From contig NZ_APHY01000072.1 in the NCBI RefSeq assembly GCF_000417505.1, forward strand, positions 1-32,634: a stretch of DNA of 32,634 nt. Reading direction: 5' to 3'. The notes under the pieces were generated by a model. The model was not told the DNA's origin and did not search any database. It saw nothing but the letters and a program-made list of their open reading frames with translations. Made by a program: the position numbers and the translations under genes. Shown here one piece after another: positions 1 to 7,356 of this stretch (position 1 is the stretch's first letter; each line of letters opens with the position of its first letter). Source of the DNA: Megasphaera sp. NM10 (lineage in GTDB: Bacteria > Bacillota > Negativicutes > Veillonellales > Megasphaeraceae).

Positions 1-806
1 GATGAGGACGTCGATGTGGGGCAGTCGTTCAGCCGGGGCATTTCGGCTTTGGCCATGGTCTGCAAGGCGGCATCGCGTTCAAAGAATTTATCGGTCGGGA
101 TGACTTCCAGGGCGGCGATGTCATCGCTGGGGCTCTGGACCATGCCGACGGAGAAAACGACGTTTACATGTTGCAAGAAGGCTTTCGATACGCGTTCCAG
201 GTTGGGCCCGAAAGCGTCATAACCCCGGCCGTGGAAGGTCGAAGCGCCTTTGTGCTTGCCGCAGCCGATGCAGATCATCTTCAGCAGACCTGATTCGTGT
301 TTATATTTGAAGTGTGTATGCGGTTTAATCTTGTTGAATAAGATGATGCCGTCGGCTTCGTAGGCGTTTTTATCGCAGTAGACCGGGAAGCCATCGTCCA
401 ATGTAGCGACTTCGACGACGTCCATGGTGGAAAGGACGGGGACGCCTAAATAGTCTTCATTGATGCCGAACTGGGCTAAATGGGCTTTTTGGCCTTCAGC
501 GGTGGCTCCGGCATGGCTGCCCATAGCCGGGAAGACAAAGGGCTTGGCGCCCCAGGCCTTGAGCTGGTCACACAGGGCTTTCATGATTTCCTTGTAGTGC
601 GGGAGCCCGCGGCTGCCGGCTGTGATGCCGATGCGTTTACCAGGCAGGCTGGCCGTCGTCTTTTCATCGAGAGCCAGGAGCTGCTGTTTCAGTGTGCCCA
701 CGGGATCGTCTAAATCTTTATGGGGGAAAGACTGGTGTACTTTGACCATCTGCGGGATGACGATACCGTCGGTCAGGGATTGCTTGTCGAGTTTGGGAAA
801 GAACAA
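1..806 (-). CDS. LarA-like (DUF2088, lactate racemase domain) protein, 3' end outside the window
   Basis: I read this on the minus strand from a TTG at 804-806, seven bases after a strong AAAGGAGGT ribosome site. The protein begins FFPKLDKQSLTDG. It carries stretches typical of the lactate-racemase N-terminal family: GKRIGITAGSRG, FPAMGSHAGATAEGQ, KIKPHTHFKYKHESGLLKM and GCGKHKGAS. Members of this family include the nickel-pincer lactate racemase LarA and many uncharacterised relatives, so the substrate is unknown. The reading frame breaks near base 24: after MPRLN the next conserved block (LPHIDVLI) is in another frame, and one added base repairs it. A TATAAT-like -10 lies at 859-864. The gene is separated from the upstream transporter gene by a terminator at 893-941. 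Confidence 0.75.
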   Translation of the reverse strand, partial: MFFPKLDKQSLTDGIVIPQMVKVHQSFPHKDLDDPVGTLKQQLLALDEKTTASLPGKRIGITAGSRGLPHYKEIMKALCDQLKAWGAKPFVFPAMGSHAGATAEGQKAHLAQFGINEDYLGVPVLSTMDVVEVATLDDGFPVYCDKNAYEADGIILFNKIKPHTHFKYKHESGLLKMICIGCGKHKGASTFHGRGYDAFGPNLERVSKAFLQHVNVVFSVGMVQSPSDDIAALEVIPTDKFFERDAALQTMAKAEMPRLNDCPTSTSS

Positions 807-830
807 AGAAAGGACCTCCTTTAAAGTGGA

Positions 831-864
831 CTCGCAGGATAGTCTGCGGGATACCCTTATTATA
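831..864 (-). promoter_or_regulatory. -10 box and small leader hairpin of the LarA-like gene
   Basis: On the minus strand TATAAT occupies 859-864. The leader that follows contains a five-pair stem (CGCAG and CTGCG, loop ACTATC) at about 832-848, just before the ribosome site. No good -35 box is visible at the right distance, so the promoter is only partly supported. Confidence 0.4.
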
Positions 865-892
865 CGCCGTTAGGGGAAAAGAAGAAATATGC

Positions 893-941
893 AAAAAAAG
901 CCCTCGTACCAAAAAATGTATTGTGTACGAGGACTTTTTTT
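893..941. terminator. Terminator after the OPT transporter gene, usable on both strands
   Basis: An eight-pair stem, CCTCGTAC at 902-909 with GTACGAGG at 925-932, is flanked by seven A on the left and seven T on the right. It lies about 50 bases after the stop codon of the minus-strand transporter gene. Confidence 0.85.
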
Positions 942-991
942 GAGGATTTTGTCGAAATTTTAATGAAATTCTAATGTAAGCGGCATATTCC

Positions 992-3075
992 TTACTTGCT
1001 TTCGGCATCTTCCGGATTGAACTTGGTAATCAAGATGTGGCGGACGAAGATGGCGATCATGGCGATGAAGCAGAGCAGGCCGAGGATATCAGCTGTAGAC
1101 TGGAAGTCTTTGCCGACCAGGGCCAGCGGGTTTTCGCTGCCGCCGGAAGTAACGGAAACGACGATGAGCAAGGCGATGATGACGCCCATGAGGCTTTCGC
1201 CGACGATGAGGCCCGATGCAAAGAGGACACCGCGATGATTGCAGGCTTCTACGTCTTCTTCTTCGTGGCCAGGGCTGCGGCGGGCAGCGCGGGCTTTCAG
1301 GGACTTATGGATGAGATAACCCATGACCGAACCGATGACCAGAGGGATTTCCAGTGTCGGCGGCAGGTAAATGCCCATGCCGACAGCCAGCGGCGGCAAT
1401 GCCAGGGATTTCGTGTTTTTCGTCAAAATGAGGTCGATGATGATGGCGGCGATACCGACACCGAAGAGGATGTAGTTCCAGTCGAGGCTGGCACTGAAGA
1501 TACCTTGGGCGATGGTCGTCATCAAGGTTGCCTGCGGAGCTGCCAGGGCCTGGGTCGGATCCATGCCGGCACGGGGAAGGGCACCGGTGAAGCCATAGGC
1601 CTGATAGAGCAGGTTCAGGACCGGAGCGATGGCGAAGGAGCCGATGATCGAGCCCAGGATGAGGGCGACCTGCTGTTTCCACGGCGTAGCGCCGACGAGG
1701 TAGCCTGTCTTGAGGTCCTGCAGGTTATCGTTGGAAATAGAAGCGATGCTGACGATGACGCTGGTGATGAAGATAGCAAAGGCCGTAGCGAACTGCGTGC
1801 CCTGCATGGTTTCAAAGACACCGGCCGAAGAGCCGATACCGAGGACGACCAGGGACGATACGATGATGCCCAGGATGCCGATACCGGAAATCGGGCTGGC
1901 CGACGTGCCGATGAGGCCTGCCATGTAACCGCAGGCAGCAGCGACGAAGAAGCCCATGAGGATGGCGACCAGGATGCCGACGACGATGAACATGAGCGTT
2001 ACCGACATGGAAAGGCCGGCGTTGCTGACGAAGGTGTAGAAAGTGATGAACAAGCCGATAAGGATGGCCAGGAAGACCAGGCCGACCGATTTCGGCGACA
2101 TGTCGATGTCCGTATGATGGAGTATCTTCTTTTCTTCCGTATCGTTGGCGCGCAATGCGTTGATGGACATCTTGATGCCGTCGACGACCGGTTTGGCCAG
2201 GCGGATCAAGGTCCAGACAGCGGCGATACCGATGCAGCCGGCACCGATGAAGCGGACTTTCTGAGCCAGATGGCCTTGGCGAAAGCGGCGGCACTCTGGC
2301 CTTCAGCCGGCGTGATGACCGACGTCAGATAGGGAACGAAGACGTACCAGGCCAGGAGCGTACCGACTAAGATAGCCATGCCGCTGGCGATGCCGATGAG
2401 GTAACCCGCGCCGAGGAGGGCTGTCGAAAAGCCCAGGGGAATCTGGGTGACGGCTTTGCCGAACGAGAGCCAGTAGCTGAATTCGGAAGAAACGACGTGG
2501 AAGCCGTTGGAACAGAGACTGAAGAGACCAGCCAGGGCCGTGCCGCCGACGATATCTTTCATGCCTGTTTCTTTTTTGCTTGTGTCTTCGCCGTTGGCTT
2601 CTTCCTTGCGGATTTCACTGCCGACTTTCAGGATTTCAGCAGCAGCCCGGCCTTCCGGATACGGCAGGTCGCTGTTGACGACCATAGCCCGGCGCAGGGG
2701 GATAGTGAACAAGACCCCGAGAGAGCCGCCGCAGGCGCAGAGCAGCAGGGTCTGCCAGAACGGGAAGCCCTGCCAGTACCCCAGCATGAGCAAGCCCGGC
2801 AGGATGAAGATGATTGCAGATAAAGTGCCGGCAGCAGATGCCTGCGTCTGTACCATGTTATTTTCCAGGATGTTGGAATGTTTGAACATGCGCAGGATTG
2901 CCATGGAGATGACTGCAGCCGGGATGGACGACGAGAACGTCAGGCCGACTTTTAAGCCCAGGTATACGTTGGAAGCCGTAAAGATAACGGTGATCAGGGC
3001 GCCGAGGATCATACCGCGGGCCGTCAATTCCGGCATACTTGGGTAGTTCACAGTCAGATTTGATTGTGGTTTCAT
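992..3075 (-). CDS. OPT-family oligopeptide transporter (apparent frameshift near 2266)
   Basis: This is an integral membrane transporter of about 694 residues once one base is restored. It is expected to take up oligopeptides or metal chelates with a cation. The N-terminal half contains TASNVYLGLKVGLTFSSS and NNMVQTQASAAGT, hallmarks of the OPT/YSL family, and many hydrophobic helices run to the end. I start at the ATG at 3073-3075, eight bases after GGGAGG, rather than at longer in-frame starts. Around 2266 the plus strand reads GAGCCAGA; GAGCCCAGA would join AKAIW to AQKVRFIGAGCIGIAA and continue into IRLAKPVV. The second piece alone has no ribosome site. The gene diverges from pepD, so peptide import and dipeptide cleavage are encoded back to back. 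Confidence 0.85.
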
Positions 3076-3176
3076 AGAAAAACCTCCCAAATAAAAATTA
3101 AGCAGTACTAAAACGTACAACTTCACTGACGCTTATATTATACTCAATTTTTTTGCATTCGTCATATATCAATTTG

Positions 3177-3187
3177 TACACTGTACG
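3177..3187. promoter_or_regulatory. Perfect 11-bp palindrome between the OPT gene and pepD
   Basis: GTACACTGTAC is a perfect inverted repeat around one central base. It sits in the 255-base divergent intergenic region, upstream of both genes. A minus-strand TATAAT (about 3136-3141) for the transporter and the pepD -10 box flank it. It could be an operator, but an 11-bp palindrome can also occur by chance. Confidence 0.3.
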
Positions 3188-3266
3188 CGGAAAAACAGCT
3201 GTATAATTACTTTTTCGCAAGCAAAAATATACACATGCGGATAGTAGCCCGATGCGCCTCGTCCGT

Positions 3267-3274
3267 GGTATAAT
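3267..3274 (+). promoter_or_regulatory. Extended -10 promoter of pepD
   Basis: TGGTATAAT at 3266/3267-3274 is an extended -10 box. No convincing -35 is present, as is common for extended -10 promoters. The start codon follows about 56 bases downstream, after a GAAGGGAG ribosome site. Confidence 0.5.
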
Positions 3275-3330
3275 AAATAAACGATTAAGCAAGTCAATCG
3301 CAGAGACTTTTTGAAGGGAGCGTTTGTCAT

Positions 3331-4785
3331 ATGAACGATCATGAAATCATTGAAGGTGTCATCCACGAATTTGCAGGACTGGCCAAGCATCCGCGTCCGT
3401 CCCACCATGAAAAAGGCGTCAGCGATTATATCGTCAGCCGTCTCCATGAACTGGGCGTTGCCGATGTAACACAGGACGAAGTATATAATGTCATCGCCAA
3501 TGTTCCGGCCAGCAAGGGCTGCGAAGATTGGCCGCTTACGGTCCTCCAGGGCCATATGGATATGGTCTGCGTCGCCAAGCCCGGCGTCGATTTCGACCCC
3601 TTGACCAGTGAAATCAAACTGGTCCGCGAAGGCAACATCCTCCACGCCGATGGGACCAGCCTCGGTGCCGATGACGGCATTGCCGTCGCCTTGGCGCTGT
3701 ATCTCATCCAGCAGGATATCCAGCACGGCCCGCTGCGCCTCATCTTTACGGTCGATGAAGAAACGGGCATGACCGGGGCTACCCATCTGGATCCGAAATA
3801 CGTCCAGGATGTGCAGTACATCATCAACTGTGACTCTGAATACATGGATGTCCTCTGTGTCGGCTCGGCCGGCAGCGTCCATACGCATTTCAGCCGGCCC
3901 ATCCACTGGCAGGCTGTTGAAGGTAAACAGGCGTTTACTATCACAGCCAAAGACTTTGCCGGCGGCCATTCCGGTGAAACCATCAACGACGGCAAGAGCA
4001 ACGCCATCAAGGCCCTGAGCCTGGCCCTCCGCCGCATTGCCCAGGCCGGCGTATCCTATGTCCTGGCATCTATCACGGGTGGCGTAGCTGCCAATGCTAT
4101 CCCGTCGGAAGCCTCGGCTGTCATCGTTGTCGACGATGTAAACGCAGGTGAAACGGTGAAGAAAGCCGTCGGCGAAGAACAGGCCGAAATCGCGGAAGTG
4201 TATGGTGAAGTCGAAAAGAACGCCCACTTCCTCGTCGAAAGTGCCGACGTACCGGCCCAGACCTTCTCGGCTGACGATACGAAGAATCTGGTCAGCCTGC
4301 TGAACATCCTTCACTGCGGCGTCTTCGCCATGAACCAGCTGCTGCCGAAGCTGCCGGACCTGTCGGCCAACATCGGTACGATCCGGACTGAAGGCGACCA
4401 TGTCGCCATCCAGTATTTCCCCCGCGCTTCGGCCGATGCCCGCCTGCGCGAATTGATGGCTATCCTCCCCGTTTACGCAGAGTTGACAGGCTGTGACATC
4501 GAACTGGCTTCGCCGGAACCGGCCTGGACGGAAAATCCGCACAGTAAACTCGTTCCCCTCGTCGCTGACGTTTACAAGGAAGAAGCCGGCAAAGAAGCCC
4601 GCATCGAAGCCATGCACGGCGGCCTGGAAACAGGGTACTTCTTCTCCATGAACCCGAAACTGGACATCATCTCCGTCGGCCCGACGACGCATGACATCCA
4701 CAGCGCCGATGAATCGGTCGAACTCGATACGGTAGCCCTCCTGACCCGCATCGTCGCCAAGACATTGGGAAAATTAAATAATTAG
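3331..4785 (+). CDS. pepD: Beta-Ala-His/aminoacyl-histidine dipeptidase (PepD, M20C)
   Basis: This cytoplasmic zinc dipeptidase of 484 residues hydrolyses Xaa-His and other dipeptides. M20 metal-site motifs are all visible: GHMDMVC (His75, Asp77), GTSLGADDGI (metal-bridging Asp around 114), and TVDEETGMTGA (catalytic Glu143 and metal ligand Glu144). GGHSGETI lies in the lid domain, and GGLETG and THDIHS occur near the C terminus. The length is normal for PepD. The start ATG follows GAAGGGAG. The stop codon TAG lies inside the first unit of a 7-bp repeat array that continues into the intergenic region. A long antisense reading frame on the other strand looks like a codon-bias shadow. Confidence 0.93.
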   Translation: MNDHEIIEGVIHEFAGLAKHPRPSHHEKGVSDYIVSRLHELGVADVTQDEVYNVIANVPASKGCEDWPLTVLQGHMDMVCVAKPGVDFDPLTSEIKLVREGNILHADGTSLGADDGIAVALALYLIQQDIQHGPLRLIFTVDEETGMTGATHLDPKYVQDVQYIINCDSEYMDVLCVGSAGSVHTHFSRPIHWQAVEGKQAFTITAKDFAGGHSGETINDGKSNAIKALSLALRRIAQAGVSYVLASITGGVAANAIPSEASAVIVVDDVNAGETVKKAVGEEQAEIAEVYGEVEKNAHFLVESADVPAQTFSADDTKNLVSLLNILHCGVFAMNQLLPKLPDLSANIGTIRTEGDHVAIQYFPRASADARLRELMAILPVYAELTGCDIELASPEPAWTENPHSKLVPLVADVYKEEAGKEARIEAMHGGLETGYFFSMNPKLDIISVGPTTHDIHSADESVELDTVALLTRIVAKTLGKLNN

Positions 4786-4815
4786 TGGCTAGTGGATAGT
4801 GATTCGTGGCTCGTA
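4782..4815 (+). repeat. Heptad repeat array at the pepD 3' end
   Basis: Degenerate 7-bp units run in register: TTAGTG, GCTAGTG, GATAGTG, ATTCGTG, GCTCGTA. The pepD stop codon is inside the first unit, and the last unit runs directly into the GTAGGGG element. Confidence 0.7.
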
Positions 4816-4921
4816 GGGGCTTGCATGTGGCAAGCCCGTTCCTGGATATATGTGATTTCCCAGTCAGGTGTCATGGGCGTCATATAAATACCCAGCGGGT
4901 CGCCCACGTGGCGACCCCTAC
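4813..4921. repeat. GTAGGGG double-palindrome element, copy 1
   Basis: This 109-bp element begins GTAGGGG and ends CCCCTAC. Each end is its own palindrome: GGGCTTGC/GCAAGCCC on the left and GGGTCGCC/GGCGACCC on the right, around ATGTG and CACGT centres. The middle resembles copy 2 (GGATATATGTGATT, CAGTCAGG). Confidence 0.8.
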
Positions 4922-4935
4922 AGTAAAACTTAACA

Positions 4936-4968
4936 AAAAGAGGCTGTCTTCATGCGACAGCCTCTTTT
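4936..4968 (+). terminator. Terminator of pepD (GCTGTC family)
   Basis: AAAAGAGGCTGTC pairs with GACAGCCTCTTTT at 4956-4968 around a seven-base loop. It is separated from the pepD stop codon by about 150 bases of repeat elements. Confidence 0.85.
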
Positions 4969-5034
4969 GTTGTATTTGCAACGGTTTTATTTGGATATTT
5001 TTGCTATAGTATAAGTGTACGAAAAGGGGGGAGT

Positions 5035-5295
5035 ATGATGGAAAAAACGCATATTGACCGACTGGTTACACCCGATTATTTTAACCGCAAGGAATGTGAA
5101 GGCTGCGGCTGTTGCATCAGTATCTGCCCGTATGAAGCTTTGTCGATGCAGACCTGCGCCGACGGCATCCGGCGGCCCCGCGTCGATATGACTAAATGTC
5201 TGCGCTGCAACCGCTGTATGGATGCTTGTGAAATTTACAAGTGTTACTATATTCCTCAAAAACAATATGAAACTGCCAGGAGGGCTGCACTATGA
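5035..5295 (+). CDS. Two-cluster [4Fe-4S] ferredoxin-like protein
   Basis: This 86-residue protein has two bacterial ferredoxin motifs: CEGCGCCISICP (Cys21, 24, 27, 31) and CLRCNRCMDAC (Cys55, 58, 61, 65). Further cysteines occur at 26, 41 and 70. It should carry two [4Fe-4S] clusters and pass electrons. The start ATG at 5035 follows AAAAGGGGGGAG; a second ATG is adjacent. Its stop overlaps the start of the next gene by four bases (ATGA), so the two are translationally coupled. That makes it the likely electron donor or partner of the downstream diiron protein. Confidence 0.8.
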   Translation: MMEKTHIDRLVTPDYFNRKECEGCGCCISICPYEALSMQTCADGIRRPRVDMTKCLRCNRCMDACEIYKCYYIPQKQYETARRAAL

Positions 5296-5993
5296 AATAC
5301 TCGCTGAATCCACACATCTTTGTCTTTGGCAAGACCATCAAGAAGCCGAAGATTTCCATTTCTTTTTTATCTTACCTGCTTCGGGGGAAACAGAATATCC
5401 TCATCGACACGGTTCCCGATAAAGCAGCCGATGCCTATATCCAGGACATCGAAAGTGTCCTGCCTGTCAGCCAGATCGATGCCCTGATTCTCAACCATTC
5501 CGAAGAAGACCATAGCGGAGCCCTGCAGGCCGTCCTGGACCGTCATCCCCAGCTGCCCATCTACTGCACGCCGGCCACGAAGGAACGGCTCCAGCCGACG
5601 TATCCGGAAGCTGATTTCCGCGTCGTCCAGCATGGCGAAAGCCTGACGTTAGGCGATTATACCTTCCAGTTCATCCATACGCCGGGGCTCCACTGGCCGG
5701 ATAATATGGTCACCTGGCTGGCTTCGGAAAAAATCCTCTTCTCCAATGACCTCTTTGGCCAGTATTTAGCCGAAGAACCGCCGGTCGATGCCGGTTATTC
5801 CAAGGAAGCCATCCTCAAAGGCACCGAACCCTATTTTGAACGGGTCTTTGCCCCTGCCTCTGAAAGCGATAAAGCCATCATCGCCGATATCGCCGCTATG
5901 CCTATCCAGACAGCAGCAACCGGCCATGGCCTCATCTTGCAGAGCCAATGGCCGGCTGTCCGGGATTTCTATGTATCACACGTGATCAAATAA
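5292..5993 (+). CDS. Stand-alone flavodiiron-type diiron domain (ODP-like, MBL fold)
   Basis: This 233-residue protein has the metallo-beta-lactamase fold in its flavodiiron version. The diiron ligand set appears complete: HSEEDH gives His69, Glu71, Asp73 and His74; GLHWPDN gives His134; SNDLFG gives Asp153; ATGHGL gives His212. The spacing matches flavodiiron proteins. The C-terminal flavodoxin (FMN) domain of those enzymes is absent and the protein ends just after the domain. Such FMN-less proteins are known as oxygen-binding diiron proteins. Likely roles are O2 or NO sensing or reduction, with electrons from the coupled ferredoxin. The gene overlaps the convergent downstream gene by 18 bases. 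Confidence 0.8.
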   Translation: MKYSLNPHIFVFGKTIKKPKISISFLSYLLRGKQNILIDTVPDKAADAYIQDIESVLPVSQIDALILNHSEEDHSGALQAVLDRHPQLPIYCTPATKERLQPTYPEADFRVVQHGESLTLGDYTFQFIHTPGLHWPDNMVTWLASEKILFSNDLFGQYLAEEPPVDAGYSKEAILKGTEPYFERVFAPASESDKAIIADIAAMPIQTAATGHGLILQSQWPAVRDFYVSHVIK

Positions 5994-6596
5994 ATATTTC
6001 GTATCGTAACTGAGGTCCATGTACTGCGCAATCGTTTCGTCGTCGAATCCGTATTCTTCCGACTTATGGGTCAAATTACCCCATTTGATCTGGAGCTTCT
6101 TCTTGGAATTCAAGGGTTCTTCGTATTCGATGCGCAGTTCTTGTGCTTCTTGGGAGTGGTCCTGGACCTTGACAAACAGGCCTTTGTCGAAAGTCAGCTC
6201 GTAGACTTTTCGGAAAGCATGGGGAAGCTGGAAACCGAAGGGAACGAAGTATTTATCGATGAAGCTGTTGGCGATGAGGATGGACCCGCTGTAATCCATG
6301 ACGTGGTTGAGTTCATATTTCAGGTCCCCTGCCGGCGAATGGAAGGAAACGGGATGGATGCCGTCGATGGCAGGCGGTTCCATGCCGTTGTTATTGGTCA
6401 GCAATTTATGGAGGGTCAGCATCTTTTCATCGTTGAAGCCGAAGATCGCCGTATATCCGCGCAGGCAGGCTTCATTGTACATGATGGGATGGAGGCCGAA
6501 TTCCTCGATGTTAAAGAAGTCGTCCACCTCTTCGATGGCGACGATACTGAATTTATACGTGGCAAAATCGAAACCGTCAAAAAATTGGGCGCGCAT
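5976..6596 (-). CDS. Conserved-looking protein of unknown function, second gene of the xpt operon
   Basis: I do not recognise this 206-residue protein. It begins MRAQFFDGFDF, is acidic, and shows no signal peptide, membrane helix or cysteine motif. It looks like a soluble globular protein with alternating aromatic and charged segments. Its AAGGAG ribosome site overlaps the stop codon of xpt twelve bases upstream, so it is almost certainly cotranscribed and coupled with xpt. Its 3' end overlaps the convergent diiron gene by 18 bases, with no terminator between them. The tight coupling suggests a purine-related or housekeeping role, but that is inference only. Confidence 0.6.
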   Translation of the reverse strand: MRAQFFDGFDFATYKFSIVAIEEVDDFFNIEEFGLHPIMYNEACLRGYTAIFGFNDEKMLTLHKLLTNNNGMEPPAIDGIHPVSFHSPAGDLKYELNHVMDYSGSILIANSFIDKYFVPFGFQLPHAFRKVYELTFDKGLFVKVQDHSQEAQELRIEYEEPLNSKKKLQIKWGNLTHKSEEYGFDDETIAQYMDLSYDTKYLFDHV

Positions 6597-6607
6597 GATG
6601 ATTCTCC

Positions 6608-7182
6608 TTATTCGACGAAGACAGGTTTGTTATTTTCAAAACGGGCGATGCGGGCCAGAGATTCGACGCGGAAGCCTTTATCTTCCAACGTCCTGCGGCC
6701 GCTCTGGAAAGTCTTTTCGACGACGATGCCGATACCGGCGACAGTACAGCCTGCCTGGCGACGATGTCCGTCAGGCCGACGGCAGCAGCTCCACTGGCCA
6801 GGAAGTCATCGATGATGAGAACCGATTCGCCGGCGTGGAGATAGGCTTTGCTGATCGTTGCCGTATATTCTTCTTCTTTCGTATACGAGTAGATCTTGGC
6901 CGTATACTGTTCGCCCTTGGTGAGCAGGGATTTCTTCTTGCGGGCAAAGACGATAGGCAGGTTGCCCATGGCCAGGGAAGCCGCATAGGCTACGGCGATG
7001 CCCGAAGCCTCGATGGTGACGATGCGGTCGATGTGTACGTCTTTGAAACGGCGGGCGAACTCCTGACCGACGTGATTGATGAGGTTCGTATCGATTTGCT
7101 GGTTCAAAAAGTTATCAATCTTCAAAATCCGGTTGTCGATGACCAGGCCATCCTGTAAAATTCGCTGTTTCAATTCTTCCAT
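6608..7182 (-). CDS. xpt: Xanthine phosphoribosyltransferase (apparent frameshift near 6750)
   Basis: This enzyme converts xanthine and PRPP to XMP in purine salvage. The sequence follows Bacillus Xpt closely: [12 protein letters not shown] at the N terminus, [10 protein letters not shown] (residues 57-66), FARKKKSLL, and the PRPP site [11 protein letters not shown] (121-131). I choose the ATG at 7182 because it matches the family start and lies about eleven bases after GGGAGG; two in-frame upstream ATGs are possible. After IVARQA the frame breaks. The continuation [18 protein letters not shown] and [12 protein letters not shown] to a stop at 6608 lies one frame over. Adding one base near 6748-6751 restores it. 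Confidence 0.88.
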
Positions 7183-7356
7183 TACTTCCATGTCCTCCCT
7201 GTGATGAAAAATGGTAAACATTGTCTACTATAATAGTACTAGTCTAATACGATTTTATAGGCAAGTCAATAAAATTCTAAGTTTACTTATGGTTTTAAAA
7301 CAGGTATACTAAAGTTGTCTAATGATAAGTTATCTATCTTTGAGGGAGGTCATGAC

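Noticed and set aside
1037-2332. 431-residue plus-strand frame across the OPT transporter
   Set aside because: Its composition (Asp, Gly, Arg-rich) is the shadow of hydrophobic codons on the other strand; the transporter motifs are on the minus strand.
3169-4701. 510-residue open frame antisense to pepD
   Set aside because: No ribosome site, no recognisable domain, and it mirrors the codon bias of pepD, whose catalytic motifs are intact on the plus strand.
7183-7356. Purine riboswitch before xpt or purL
   Set aside because: I looked for the conserved purine aptamer core in both leaders and did not see it; the shared intergenic region is also short.
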